Shown here piece by piece: positions 14,993-22,918 of a stretch of 46,777 nucleotides of DNA. The stretch spans positions 1-46,777 of the forward strand of contig CAZKCH010000003.1 of assembly GCA_964551525.1 (NCBI GenBank), in the 5' to 3' direction. The notes beneath the pieces were generated by a model. It had not been told where the DNA came from, made no database searches, and saw only the letters and a list, made by a program, of their open reading frames with translations. Position 1 is the first letter of the stretch. Each line of letters starts with the position of its first letter. The position numbers were made by a program, and so were the translations under genes. Source of the DNA: GWA2-46-15 sp964551525 (GTDB lineage: Bacteria > Patescibacteriota > Minisyncoccia > Minisyncoccales > GWA2-46-15).

Positions 14993-15967
14993 ATGCGCAT
15001 ATTTTCGGGAATACAACCGACGGGCGCCTTGCACATCGGCAACTACCTGGGCGCCATCAGGCAATTTGTTGAACTTCAGGAAAAAAATGAGTGTGTTTTT
15101 AGCATTGTCGATTTGCACGCCATGACCGCGCCGTATAAAGCCGAGGAAATGCCCCAAAATGTCTTGGATGCCGCCGTCGCCTATATGGCCTCGGGCATTG
15201 ATCCGGAAAAATCAATCCTTTTTGTCCAATCGCAGGTGCCGGAACACACGGAATTGGCCTGGATTTTGAATTGCGTCACCCCGGCCGGGGATTTGCTGCG
15301 CATGACCCAGTACAAAGAGAAAGCCAAACAATTCAAAGACAATATCAATGCCGGGCTGATGAATTATCCCGTTTTAATGGCGGCTGACATTCTGATTTAC
15401 AAAACAGAAATGGTGCCGGTGGGCCACGACCAGAGCCAGCACGTGGAATTGGCGAGAACGATTGCCAGAAAATTCAACCAGAGATTCGGCCAAACCTTTC
15501 CTGAACCGAAACTGAAACTACCGGAAGCAGGCGCGAGAATTATGTCTCTTTCCGACCCAAAAAAGAAAATGTCAAAATCAGTCCCTTCTTCCTGCCTTTA
15601 CCTTTTTGACGAACCGGAAACAATCAAAAAGAAAATTATGTCCGCGGTTACCGATCTGGGCAAAGAAATAAAATTTGATCCGGACAAAAAGCCCGGCATT
15701 GCCAATTTGCTGGTGATTTACAGCTCTTTTTCGGGCAAAACCATTAAAGAATTGGAAAAAAAGTTTAAGGGTTCCGGCTATGGCAAATTCAAAGAATCAT
15801 TGGCTAATCTTTTGATTGAAAAATTAGAGCCATTAAGGCGCAAAAGAAAAGAATTGCTCTCGCGCGAGGTTTATCTTAAAGAAATCTTAAACCAAGGAGC
15901 GAAAAGAGCCCACTCCATTGCCGAGGAAACAATGAAAGAAGTCCGCAAAAAAACCGGCCTGACTTAG
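14993..15967 (+). CDS. trpS: Tryptophanyl-tRNA synthetase
   Basis: 324-residue class Ic synthetase that charges tRNA-Trp. The start RIFSGIQPTGALHIGNYLGA carries the HIGH-type motif HIGN (14-17); KMSKS is at 192-196. GDLLRMTQYKEK, MAADILIYKTEMVPVGHDQSQHVELAR and the C-terminal anticodon-binding helices are standard TrpRS. Full length. Its position in the block matters because the charging level of tRNA-Trp is what the leader at 12661 would sense. The mRNA is followed by a terminator at 16004-16031. Confidence 0.97.
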   Translation: MRIFSGIQPTGALHIGNYLGAIRQFVELQEKNECVFSIVDLHAMTAPYKAEEMPQNVLDAAVAYMASGIDPEKSILFVQSQVPEHTELAWILNCVTPAGDLLRMTQYKEKAKQFKDNINAGLMNYPVLMAADILIYKTEMVPVGHDQSQHVELARTIARKFNQRFGQTFPEPKLKLPEAGARIMSLSDPKKKMSKSVPSSCLYLFDEPETIKKKIMSAVTDLGKEIKFDPDKKPGIANLLVIYSSFSGKTIKELEKKFKGSGYGKFKESLANLLIEKLEPLRRKRKELLSREVYLKEILNQGAKRAHSIAEETMKEVRKKTGLT

Positions 15968-16003
15968 TATTTAGTATTTTGTATTTAGTATTTTGTATTT
16001 ACT
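15965..16003. repeat. Low-complexity TAGTATTTTGTATT repeat
   Basis: About 2.5 copies of TAGTATTTTGTATT fill the junction between the convergent trpS and phosphohexomutase genes. The end of the phosphohexomutase reading frame lies inside it. A related block lies at 19655-19732. Confidence 0.7.
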
Positions 16004-17431
16004 AAGACCTAATACTTCCAGGGTCTTTTTTATTACAGGAATATCGACTTTTTGAAAAATTGCCAATGATTTCAATTCAATCTCTTTGAGGTCTTTTTTT
16101 GTTTTGCCCTCGAAACGGCATTTGATAAACGGGGTGGTGTTGGCGGCCCGGGCCAAGGCCCAGCCCTGGGGAAAATTGATGCGGGCGCCGTCAACGCTGA
16201 CAAAATCAAACTTATTCTTTCGCAAATACTGCTGGAGTTTTTTAATAATCTGGAATTTTTTGTCATCGGGACAAGGAATGAAAACCTCGGGGCTGGCGCA
16301 ATAACGGGGCAAAGTGTCGATGTAGCGGGCAAAATCAGGCTGGTCAGCCGCCACCTGCGCCACTTTTAAAGAAGCGAATAAACCTTCGTCGCACAGATAC
16401 CAGTCCTTAGGGAATAAAAAATGCATGGTGATCTCTCCCCCGAAAACCGCCTTAACCTGTTTAATTTTTTTAATAATCGCGCTGTGGTAAGAAACAGAAA
16501 AATAAGTTTTCACCCGTTTTTTGGACATCTCGTCCAAAAATGCTTTAGAAATTCTGACATCGTGGACGATGGGGCCGTTATATTGTTCCAACGCCTGCCG
16601 GGCTAAAAGGAAAAGACAATTATCCCCGCTGGCCAATCGTCCCCGGCCATCGATCACCCCCACCCTATCACCATCACCGTCATAGGCAAAACCCAAATCA
16701 AACTTTCCTTGTAAAACCTGTTTCTTAATGACGAAACAATTCTTCTCTTCGTAAGGATCGGGCAAGTGGTTGGGAAAATTGCCGTCGAAATCGCCAAAGA
16801 TTGTTTTCACTTCGCAGCCAAGTTTCCTAAAAACTTTCTCCGGCAAATAGCCCATGGCGCCATTGCCCGAATCAATCAGGATTTTTAACGGCCGCTTTAG
16901 TTTAATCTTCGCGGTTACGCTTTTGAGATAATCTTCAGTCGGATCAAAAACAACAATTTTGCCCTTTGCTTCTCTGCCTTCGGCAGACCAGTCGTAGGCT
17001 GGTAACTTCTTACCATCTATTACCAGTTTCTTGATCTTTTCCATTTCGCCCAAAATAACGTCTCCCTGCTTTGCCTTGCTCGTTTTCTGAATACACAAAG
17101 TCAGACCATTGTATTCCGGCGGATTATGCGAGCCGGAGATCATGATGCCGGCGTCATAGCGATAATAAAAAATAGAAAAGTAAAAAAGCGGGTCGGGCGC
17201 AGTGCCTAAGAAAATAACGGTTTTGCCGGCCGCGACTAAGGCGCTGTTTATGGCCATAGCCAAAGCTGGCGAGCTTTTCCGAGTATCGTGGGCGACAACA
17301 ATGGTTTTGGCCAAAGGATAAATAGCAATAAAGGCCCGGGCGATTCTGGCCGCCACGGCCTCGTTTAAATCCCGGGGATAAACGCCCCGGATGTCATAAG
17401 CGCGAAAGATATTAGGGTTGATTTTAGCCAT
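15971..17431 (-). CDS. Phosphomannomutase/phosphoglucomutase
   Basis: 486-residue alpha-D-phosphohexomutase, interconverting hexose-6-P and hexose-1-P for nucleotide sugars. Start NPNIFRAYDIRGVYP is typical. The phosphoserine loop is MISGSHNP (S101 as phosphate carrier; TASHNP in most), the metal loop DGDGDR is at 251-256, the sugar loop GGEITMH at 331-337 and the phosphate loop RFEGKT at 439-444. Residues 144-153 (PAYDWSAEGR) are encoded by a 30-base double hairpin that recurs in another gene. The last codons run into a low-complexity repeat, giving a tail ending LNTKY that is probably not conserved. Confidence 0.93.
   Translation of the reverse strand: MAKINPNIFRAYDIRGVYPRDLNEAVAARIARAFIAIYPLAKTIVVAHDTRKSSPALAMAINSALVAAGKTVIFLGTAPDPLFYFSIFYYRYDAGIMISGSHNPPEYNGLTLCIQKTSKAKQGDVILGEMEKIKKLVIDGKKLPAYDWSAEGREAKGKIVVFDPTEDYLKSVTAKIKLKRPLKILIDSGNGAMGYLPEKVFRKLGCEVKTIFGDFDGNFPNHLPDPYEEKNCFVIKKQVLQGKFDLGFAYDGDGDRVGVIDGRGRLASGDNCLFLLARQALEQYNGPIVHDVRISKAFLDEMSKKRVKTYFSVSYHSAIIKKIKQVKAVFGGEITMHFLFPKDWYLCDEGLFASLKVAQVAADQPDFARYIDTLPRYCASPEVFIPCPDDKKFQIIKKLQQYLRKNKFDFVSVDGARINFPQGWALARAANTTPFIKCRFEGKTKKDLKEIELKSLAIFQKVDIPVIKKTLEVLGLSKYKILNTKY
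16004..16031 (+). terminator. Terminator of trpS inside the end of the convergent gene
   Basis: AAGACC (16004-16009), a 12-base loop and GGTCTT (16022-16027) followed by TTTT. It lies 36 bases past the trpS stop and within the 3' coding part of the phosphohexomutase on the other strand. Confidence 0.5.
16973..17002. repeat. Double-hairpin palindromic element inside the phosphohexomutase gene
   Basis: Plus strand: TCTGCC-TTC-GGCAGA directly followed by CCAGTC-GTA-GGCTGG. The first hairpin is a perfect 6-3-6 stem-loop; the second has one T-G pair. The reverse complement of 33871-33900 is identical except for one base. It is translated here as PAYDWSAEGR. Confidence 0.85.
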
Positions 17432-17451
17432 CTTATCTTAATCTTAGCATT

Positions 17452-17480
17452 TTGACAGGGAAATTTTAATATGATAATAT
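17452..17480 (+). promoter_or_regulatory. Promoter of rpsF-ssb-rpsR
   Basis: Perfect TTGACA (17452-17457), 17-base spacer, TAATAT (17475-17480). The -10 ends 11 bases before ATG 17492 and lies after the in-frame ATG at 17471. Transcription from here would exclude that earlier start. Confidence 0.65.
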
Positions 17481-17491
17481 GTCTTTGTAAT

Positions 17492-17911
17492 ATGAAACAG
17501 AATTACGAGTTAAACTACATTGTCTCCGGGCAGCTGCCGGAAGAAACAGTAAGCAAGATTTCCCAGAAAATCAATGGTTTTATCGAGCAAAAACAAGGAC
17601 TGATTACTGACAGCCAATTGGCCCAGAAAATAACGCTCGCCTATAAAATCAAAGGGGAAACCATGGCTTGGCTGCAAAACACTTCCTTCTCAATAGAAAC
17701 GAGCGGTTTGCCTGAATTGGAAAAAGAATTAAGGGAAACAAAAGAAATCATGCGTTTTTTGGCATTGAGAAAGGACTCACAAAAACCAATGGTGATCAGG
17801 CGGAGAAGGGTCAAACCAAAAACAGCTGAAACCACCACGGCAAAACCAGAAGCGGCCTCCAAAGCGGACTTAGAAGAAATTGAGAAAAAATTAGAAGAAA
17901 TATTAAAGTAA
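17492..17911 (+). CDS. rpsF: Ribosomal protein bS6
   Basis: 139 residues from ATG 17492, chosen because the promoter lies over the earlier in-frame ATG at 17471. The N-terminal MKQNYELNYIVSGQLPEE and RFLALRKDSQKP fit the bS6 ferredoxin-like fold. A charged C-terminal extension (KPKTAETTTAKPEAASKADLEEIEKKLEEILK region) is longer than in E. coli. bS6 binds bS18 on the 30S platform, and the gene starts the rpsF-ssb-rpsR operon. The ssb ATG follows its stop after 1 base. Confidence 0.88.
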   Translation: MKQNYELNYIVSGQLPEETVSKISQKINGFIEQKQGLITDSQLAQKITLAYKIKGETMAWLQNTSFSIETSGLPELEKELRETKEIMRFLALRKDSQKPMVIRRRRVKPKTAETTTAKPEAASKADLEEIEKKLEEILK

Positions 17912-17912
17912 T

Positions 17913-18395
17913 ATGAATTTAAATAAGATATTTTTATTGGGCCGGGTGGCGAGCGACCCGGAAATGAGAACCACCAATGCCGGCCAGCCGGTCTGCTCTT
18001 TCCGCATGGTCACCAATCGGAATTACACTGACAGCGCCGGGACAAAACAGGAAAAAGCCGAGTTTCACAGCATTGTTCTCTGGCGCCGCTTAGCCGAGAT
18101 TGCCGGCCAATACCTGACCAAGGGCTCATTAGTGCTGATTGAGGGCCGGATCGAAACAAGAATGTGGCAAGACAATACCGGTACTAAAAAATATCGCACC
18201 GAAGTAATTGGCGAACGGCTCCAATTAGGGCCAAAATCAGCCAATGCCAATAGACCAACAGCGGGAACAGCCAGCCAGCACGAAGAGCCAATCGGCGCCG
18301 CGGTTGAAGAAGAAAAACCAGCCACTCCGGAAGAAATCCCCATTATCGAGGAAGACCAAAGCGATGAAATTAGCGTTAAGGACATCCCCTTCTAA
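17913..18395 (+). CDS. ssb: Single-stranded DNA-binding protein
   Basis: 160 residues. The OB fold is at about 1-108 with MNLNKIFLLGRVASDPEMR, FRMVTNRNYTDSAG, FHSIVLWRRLAEIAGQYL, KGSLVLIEGRIETR and YRTEVIGERLQLG. A flexible linker and the acidic tail SDEISVKDIPF follow. The DIPF ending is the interaction tip that recruits repair and replication proteins. The start is coupled to rpsF (1-base gap) and the stop is 1 base before rpsR. Confidence 0.97.
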   Translation: MNLNKIFLLGRVASDPEMRTTNAGQPVCSFRMVTNRNYTDSAGTKQEKAEFHSIVLWRRLAEIAGQYLTKGSLVLIEGRIETRMWQDNTGTKKYRTEVIGERLQLGPKSANANRPTAGTASQHEEPIGAAVEEEKPATPEEIPIIEEDQSDEISVKDIPF

Positions 18396-18396
18396 A

Positions 18397-18594
18397 ATGG
18401 ACTGCTATTTTTGCAAAAAAGACACCAATCAAATAGATTTTAAAGATCTGGAACTTCTCAAGAAGTTCACTTCCGGCATGGCAAAAATCCGGGCCAAAAA
18501 AAGAACCGGCGTTTGCGCCAGCCACCAAAGAAAATTAGCCACCGCCATTAAGAGGGCGAGGTATTTGGGACTACTGCCGTTTACGAGAAAGTAG
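18397..18594 (+). CDS. rpsR: Ribosomal protein bS18
   Basis: 65 residues from ATG 18397; longer in-frame starts lie inside ssb and are not credible. The N-terminal CYFCKKDT carries a CxxC pair, and the core IDFKDLELLKKFTS...RTGVCASHQRKLATAIKRARYLGLLPFT is diagnostic of bS18. It is slightly shorter than usual. A third cysteine (in TGVCASH) plus the histidine could complete a zinc site. It is convergent with recA, whose stop is 7 bases away. Confidence 0.96.
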   Translation: MDCYFCKKDTNQIDFKDLELLKKFTSGMAKIRAKKRTGVCASHQRKLATAIKRARYLGLLPFTRK

Positions 18595-18601
18595 TACTTA
18601 T

Positions 18602-19645
18602 CTAACTACTCTCTACTGGTTCGACTGGAACCGCCTCAAACGAGGCCTTTTTTATTTGCTCAGCGATCTTGGGATTCTCTTTCAGAAACTTTTTCGCCGC
18701 ATCCAGGCCTTGGCCCAAGCGCGTTTCGTTGAAATCAAACCAGCTGCCGGATCTCTTGATCACTCCCTGTTTAATCCCCAAATTCAGCAAATCCGTAACG
18801 TAAGAAATGCCTTCGTTGTAATAAATATCAAATTCAGCAATCCTAAAGGGCGCCGCCACTTTGTTCTTGACCACCTTAGCCCTGATCCGCGAGCCGATAA
18901 TTTCTTCCCCGTGTTTTATCTGGGCAATACGCCGCAAATCAATCCTGACCGAGGCGTAAAATTTTAAAGCCAAACCGCCGGAGGTTGTTTCCGGATTGCC
19001 GAACATAATACCGATTTTCATGCGCAGCTGGTTGATGAAAACAACCACGGTTTTAGTTTTGGAAATAGCGCCGGACAACTTCTGTAAAGCCGATGACATC
19101 AAGCGCGCCTGCAACCCGATCTGAAACTCGCCCATCTCCCCTTCAATGGCGCTCTTGGGCGCCAAGGCGGCCACGGAATCAACAACAATAATATCCACTT
19201 GGCTTGACCGAACCAGCGTCTCCACTATCTGCAAGGCCTGTTCGGCAGAATCGGGCTGGGAAATCAAAAGCTCATTAGTGTCAACGCCAAGCCGCTTGGC
19301 ATATTCCGGATCCAAAGCATGTTCCACATCAATAAAAGCAGCCACGCCGCCTTGTTTCTGCGCCTGGCCGCAAACGTGCAAAGCCAAAGTGCTTTTGCCC
19401 GTTGACTCCGGACCGAAAATTTCCACCACCCGGCCGCGAGGAAAACCGCCCACGCCCAAAGCAAAATCCAAAGAAGGAGAACCGGTCGGAATGGCATCCA
19501 CTTTCTCCACGATATGGGACTCGCTTAATTTCATAATCGCGCCCTCGCCAAAGCGCTGTTTGATTTCATCAACCGCCTCTTTCAAATCCTCTTTGTCTTT
19601 GTCTTGGCTTGTTTCTTTTTTTTCTTCTTTTTTATGTTTGACCAT
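18602..19645 (-). CDS. recA: RecA recombinase
   Basis: 347-residue ATP-dependent strand-exchange protein for homologous recombination and SOS control. Walker A GPESTGKST is at 78-86; VEHALDPEYAKRLGV, VDSVAALAPKSAIEGEMG, the L2 loop INQLRMKIGIMFGNPETTSGG and the C-terminal domain are all intact. The first 20 residues are an unusual lysine/glutamate-rich extension, and the tail is short. With comM and dprA in the window, it could serve natural transformation. I saw no clear LexA box upstream. Confidence 0.98.
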   Translation of the reverse strand: MVKHKKEEKKETSQDKDKEDLKEAVDEIKQRFGEGAIMKLSESHIVEKVDAIPTGSPSLDFALGVGGFPRGRVVEIFGPESTGKSTLALHVCGQAQKQGGVAAFIDVEHALDPEYAKRLGVDTNELLISQPDSAEQALQIVETLVRSSQVDIIVVDSVAALAPKSAIEGEMGEFQIGLQARLMSSALQKLSGAISKTKTVVVFINQLRMKIGIMFGNPETTSGGLALKFYASVRIDLRRIAQIKHGEEIIGSRIRAKVVKNKVAAPFRIAEFDIYYNEGISYVTDLLNLGIKQGVIKRSGSWFDFNETRLGQGLDAAKKFLKENPKIAEQIKKASFEAVPVEPVESS

Positions 19646-19654
19646 ATTGAATGC

Positions 19655-19732
19655 TTTTGTATATTGTATCTTGTATTTAGTATCTTGTATACGACGTAAT
19701 ACTAAATACTATATACAAAATACCAGATACTC
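19655..19732. repeat. Low-complexity TAGTATCTTGTATT repeat between recA and ftsK
   Basis: The recA-ftsK gap is filled with words such as TTGTATATTGTATCTTG, TATTTAGTATCTTGTATAC and, inverted, ACTAAATACTATATAC. Parts are inversely complementary and can fold. It shares its vocabulary with 15965-16003 and with a translated stretch at 32966-32984. Confidence 0.7.
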
Positions 19733-19734
19733 GT

Positions 19735-22023
19735 TTAGACTTTCTCCCACTCATCATTTTTTTCTCCGGCTTCATTATTTTTAACCTCAATGGCCACCCC
19801 GGAGTCCTCTGTCTCAGGCGCTTCTCCGCTAGCAAAACTTAAACCCGGCTCGGTTTTCTCGCCAAAGTAAACCTCGCGCGGCTTGGCGCCGTCAGCCGGC
19901 CCCACCACGCCCCTTTCTTCTAAAATATCCAAAAGCCGAGCCGCTCGGGCATAACCGATTCTCAACCGGCGCTGGAGCAAAGAGGCCGAGGCCTTTTTCG
20001 ACTCAATCACCCATTGCTTGGCCTGGCCGTAAAGCGGGTCTTCGTCAATATTGCTGTCGCTGGAAAAAATTTCGCCCTCGGGAGAAACCTGAAGCAATTC
20101 TCTTTTTAATTCTTCGGCCAAGAAATTCTCTTTCAAAATAGCAAAGTCCTCTTTCTGGCCCTTAAGAAAATCCGTCACCCGCCGCACTTCTTTTTCTGTA
20201 ACATAAGCGCCTTGGAGACGGCGCGGCTTTGATGTTTCCGAAGAAATGAAAAGCAAATCGCCCGCGCCCAATAATTTCTCCGCGCCCGCCATGTCAATGA
20301 CGGTCCGGGAATCAACTTGAGAAGCGACTTGGAAAGTGATTCGGGAAGTGATATTCGCTTTAATCAGGCCGGTAATGACTTCCACTGACGGCCGCTGGGT
20401 GGCAACGATCAAATGAATCCCGACGGCTCTGGCCATTTGAGCCAAACGGACAATGCCGCCCTCAACCTCTTTGCCGCGAGCCGCCATTAAATCAGCCAAT
20501 TCATCAATAACAACAACAATGTACGGCATGATCTCCCTGTCTTCGGCGCCATTATTATTCTTTGCTTCCCGGTTAGCGAGAATATCACGGTTATAACCAT
20601 TAATGTCGCGCGCCTTAGCGCCGGCCAAAACCTCAAACCTTCTTTCCATTTCCTTGACCAGCCATTTCAAAGCGTTGACGGTCTTTTGGCTATCAAAAAT
20701 AACATCGGATAAAAGATGAGGGATGCCCTGATAAATCGGGAACTCCACTCTTTTCGGATCAATTAAAATCAAGCGCATTATTTCCGGCGAATTGCGGTAA
20801 AGCAGATTAAGAATAATGGAATTCAAGCAGATGGTTTTGCCCGTGCCCGTGGAACCGGCAACCAACAAATGGGGCATTCTCCCTAAATCAGCGAAACAAG
20901 GATTGCCCGCCACGTCCCGGCCCAGAGCGAATAATAAAGGTTGAGGCGAAGCGCGAAACTCTTGCGTTTCAAAAATATTTCTCAACCGCACTTGAGTACG
21001 CGACTTGTTCGGCAATTCAATGCCCACCAATGACTTGCCCGGAATCGGCGCCTCAATCCTGATCGGATGAGTCGCCAAAGCCAAAGACAAATCATTGCCT
21101 AAAGTGGTGATTTTAGAAAGCTTGATGCCTTCGGCCGGCTTTAAAGTATATTGGGTGACGGTCGGACCGACATTAACTTCTGACATTTCCACCGGAATGC
21201 CGAAATTCTCCAGGGTTTTTTTGATCACCGCCATATTATTCCTGATGTCGCCGGTAATCGGCTCGCCCCGGTCAATTTCCAAAAGATCAAAAGCAGGTTT
21301 TTTGTAAGCGGCGTATCTTGTCGATTGAGGCACGGGCTTGGTTTTCAATTCCGGCAAGCCATTGGCCTTGGCCGGCGCTTCCTTGCCCGCCCGGCTGTCC
21401 CGATCGGGCACTTCTTTCATTCTCAATTTCGGCTCAAAAATCTTTTTGATGATCGGCGGTCTTTCCAAAAACTCTTTGACTTCAGTCGGTTTGATTTTCT
21501 GCGAGATCTGCCAAAAGATGAAAAAGCCCAAAGCAATCAGGCCGCTGAAAAAAATCAAATTCACCCAAAAACCGAAAAACTTAAACAAGGGCCAGCTCAA
21601 AAAATAACCGACCACTCCGCCCAGGCCCGGGTCTTTCAAGATGAATTTTTTGACCGGGCCCAAAGAATTCAAAACCGAAGCCAAACCGAAAACAAGGCAG
21701 ACAATGGCCAGAAAAATCGTGCGGAAACTTTCTTCGGAACGGTGGCCGCCGGCAAAAAAAATAACGCCGGCGAGCACGAGAAAAATAGGTAAAAGAAAAA
21801 TTGTTTTGCCAATCGCAAAAGTGAGAAAATCAAGGATTTTTTCTCCGCCCTTGCCCGCCAAGCCAAAAAAGGAAAGAATGACAATCAGGGCCAAAAGCAG
21901 AAAAACAAGACCTAAAAGGTAATTTTTTGCCATCGAGGGCAAAGAAAAAGAACGATCGTCTTTTTCTTTCGCTCCCGCCGAGTCATTTTTCCCGTTTTTG
22001 CCGTTATTTCTTTTGTTTACCAT
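19735..22023 (-). CDS. ftsK: DNA translocase FtsK
   Basis: 762 residues. Four membrane segments (about 32-52, 70-92, 102-120 and 148-172) are followed by a short linker (about 180-250), then the alpha/beta motor with Walker A GSTGTGKT (390-397), LILIDPKRVEFPIY, MPYIVVVIDELADLM (Walker B) and IHLIVATQRPSVEVITG. A gamma winged-helix domain (about 670-740; DPLYGQAKQWVIESKKASASLLQRRLRIGYARAARLLD) would read KOPS-like sites. It pumps chromosome ends through the septum and activates dimer resolution. The linker is much shorter than in E. coli, as in SpoIIIE/SftA-type proteins. The end of the gene has an acidic tail. Confidence 0.96.
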   Translation of the reverse strand: MVNKRNNGKNGKNDSAGAKEKDDRSFSLPSMAKNYLLGLVFLLLALIVILSFFGLAGKGGEKILDFLTFAIGKTIFLLPIFLVLAGVIFFAGGHRSEESFRTIFLAIVCLVFGLASVLNSLGPVKKFILKDPGLGGVVGYFLSWPLFKFFGFWVNLIFFSGLIALGFFIFWQISQKIKPTEVKEFLERPPIIKKIFEPKLRMKEVPDRDSRAGKEAPAKANGLPELKTKPVPQSTRYAAYKKPAFDLLEIDRGEPITGDIRNNMAVIKKTLENFGIPVEMSEVNVGPTVTQYTLKPAEGIKLSKITTLGNDLSLALATHPIRIEAPIPGKSLVGIELPNKSRTQVRLRNIFETQEFRASPQPLLFALGRDVAGNPCFADLGRMPHLLVAGSTGTGKTICLNSIILNLLYRNSPEIMRLILIDPKRVEFPIYQGIPHLLSDVIFDSQKTVNALKWLVKEMERRFEVLAGAKARDINGYNRDILANREAKNNNGAEDREIMPYIVVVIDELADLMAARGKEVEGGIVRLAQMARAVGIHLIVATQRPSVEVITGLIKANITSRITFQVASQVDSRTVIDMAGAEKLLGAGDLLFISSETSKPRRLQGAYVTEKEVRRVTDFLKGQKEDFAILKENFLAEELKRELLQVSPEGEIFSSDSNIDEDPLYGQAKQWVIESKKASASLLQRRLRIGYARAARLLDILEERGVVGPADGAKPREVYFGEKTEPGLSFASGEAPETEDSGVAIEVKNNEAGEKNDEWEKV

Positions 22024-22033
22024 GTAAAATCAA

Positions 22034-22059
22034 AAAGGCGCCTTTAATCAATCATTATA
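22034..22059 (-). promoter_or_regulatory. ftsK -10 box and a 12-base palindrome
   Basis: Minus-strand TATAAT (22054-22059) lies 30 bases before the ftsK ATG with no good -35. Between it and the ATG, AAAGGCGCCTTT (22034-22045) is a perfect palindrome that would lie just after the transcription start, a possible operator. Confidence 0.4.
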
Positions 22060-22081
22060 TCAAAAAACCCCGCAGCAGAAC

Positions 22082-22140
22082 AGGTTTCCCGCGGAGCAAT
22101 TCCAGGAGTCCGACCCCAGGAGTCCGACTCCTGGAAACCT
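22082..22140. repeat. Nested palindromic element with CCAGGAGTCC repeats
   Basis: Outer arms AGGTTTCC (22082-22089) and GGAAACCT (22133-22140) are exact inverted repeats. Inside, one copy of CCAGGAGTCCGACC is followed by the perfect 9-1-9 palindrome CCAGGAGTC-C-GACTCCTGG (22116-22134). The same half-copy plus palindrome order occurs inside the giant fibre gene at 40678-40714. Confidence 0.85.
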
Positions 22141-22150
22141 CTTACGATGA

Positions 22151-22200
22151 AAATAGCATCTCCAGACCCCATGGGTTGTGCGAAGTTCAACTTCGCACAA
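22151..22200. repeat. Composite repeat: AATAGCA head fused to a 12-1-12 palindrome
   Basis: AATAGCATCTCCA (22152-22164) resembles the head of the RAYT-1 flanking elements (AATAGCACCTCCA). It is followed by TTGTGCGAAGTT-C-AACTTCGCACAA (22176-22200), a perfect 12-1-12 palindrome with the same TTGTGC/GCACAA ends and geometry as the palindromes next to RAYT-2. No closing TGCTATT arm is present. Confidence 0.65.
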
Positions 22201-22212
22201 GAACAAAATGAC

Positions 22213-22235
22213 CAAAAAATCGCCTCTTTGGTGAT
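22213..22235 (-). terminator. Terminator of the NYN gene
   Basis: Minus-strand ATCACC-AAAGA-GGCGAT with one mismatch, followed by TTTTT, immediately after the stop codon. Confidence 0.5.
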
Positions 22236-22817
22236 TTAAGATTTAATAAATTCCATGATCTCGGAATTTCTAATAAGAATAGTGCGGTCAGTGGTAAACG
22301 TTAATCCTTTATTTGGCGTTGCTTCAAACCCAAGATAAATACGCTCAATATTGTTTCTTCTCAACTCAGCAATTGCCGGCTGCAAATCAGAATCCGAACT
22401 CCCGATAATCGCTGTTTTCAGCTCATTATTATGAGCTAAGGTGATCAAATCAACGGCAATTTTTACATCGACGCCCTTCTCTTTAAAAGTTAGGGTTTCG
22501 TGGCCCATAAAGCATTTTTCGAGGTGCCCTCTGACTCTTCCGGCAATAATAATTTCGAAACCTTGTCGCTCTAAATGTGTTTTTAATTTTCTTTGTTTTT
22601 CTATGAGATCTTCTGATTTTTTAATCGTTTCCGGATGTTTAATTAATCTGCCCAAATAGAATAATTTTCTATCTATTTCCACGCCAGCTAGCACCTTGCT
22701 AATAAGACCTTTGAAATCATAAGTAGAAAAGTCGATCTCTTTTTTCTTTCCGGGATCTATCACAGATCTAATTTTATCAATAAAATTGCGTCCGTCTATA
22801 AAAAGTATGGTTTTCAT
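22236..22817 (-). CDS. NYN-domain (PIN-like) protein, LabA/DUF88 type
   Basis: 193 residues. The acidic residues of a NYN RNase fold are in place: D9 in LFIDGRNF, the VDVKIAVDLI stretch (about 115-124) and GSSDSDLQPAI (about 138-148). A central charged helix region (EDLIEKQRKLKTHLERQGFEI) and the ending RTILIRNSEIMEFIKS complete it. NYN proteins are typically metal-dependent RNases in RNA processing or decay; the target is unknown. It is a single-gene unit between repeats and its own terminator. Codon use is more AT-rich than in ftsK and rpoC, and it may be acquired. Confidence 0.85.
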   Translation of the reverse strand: MKTILFIDGRNFIDKIRSVIDPGKKKEIDFSTYDFKGLISKVLAGVEIDRKLFYLGRLIKHPETIKKSEDLIEKQRKLKTHLERQGFEIIIAGRVRGHLEKCFMGHETLTFKEKGVDVKIAVDLITLAHNNELKTAIIGSSDSDLQPAIAELRRNNIERIYLGFEATPNKGLTFTTDRTILIRNSEIMEFIKS

Positions 22818-22834
22818 AAATAAACCCTATTCTT

Positions 22835-22873
22835 AAATAAATAAACCCCAGCGGACCTTGCGGCTGGCTGGGG
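22835..22873 (-). terminator. Intrinsic terminator of rpoB-rpoC
   Basis: Minus-strand CCCCAGC (22867-22873) and GCTGGGG (22846-22852) enclose a 14-base loop, followed by TTTATTTATTT. It lies 46 bases past the rpoC stop. Confidence 0.75.
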
Positions 22874-22918
22874 CGTCTATATCTTGATTATATAAGATTA
22901 TCACTGCTTGTCAATAAC

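Noticed and set aside
17471..17491. rpsF start at ATG 17471
   Set aside because: The promoter -10 box lies downstream of it, and bS6 proteins begin at the MKQNYELN-type start.
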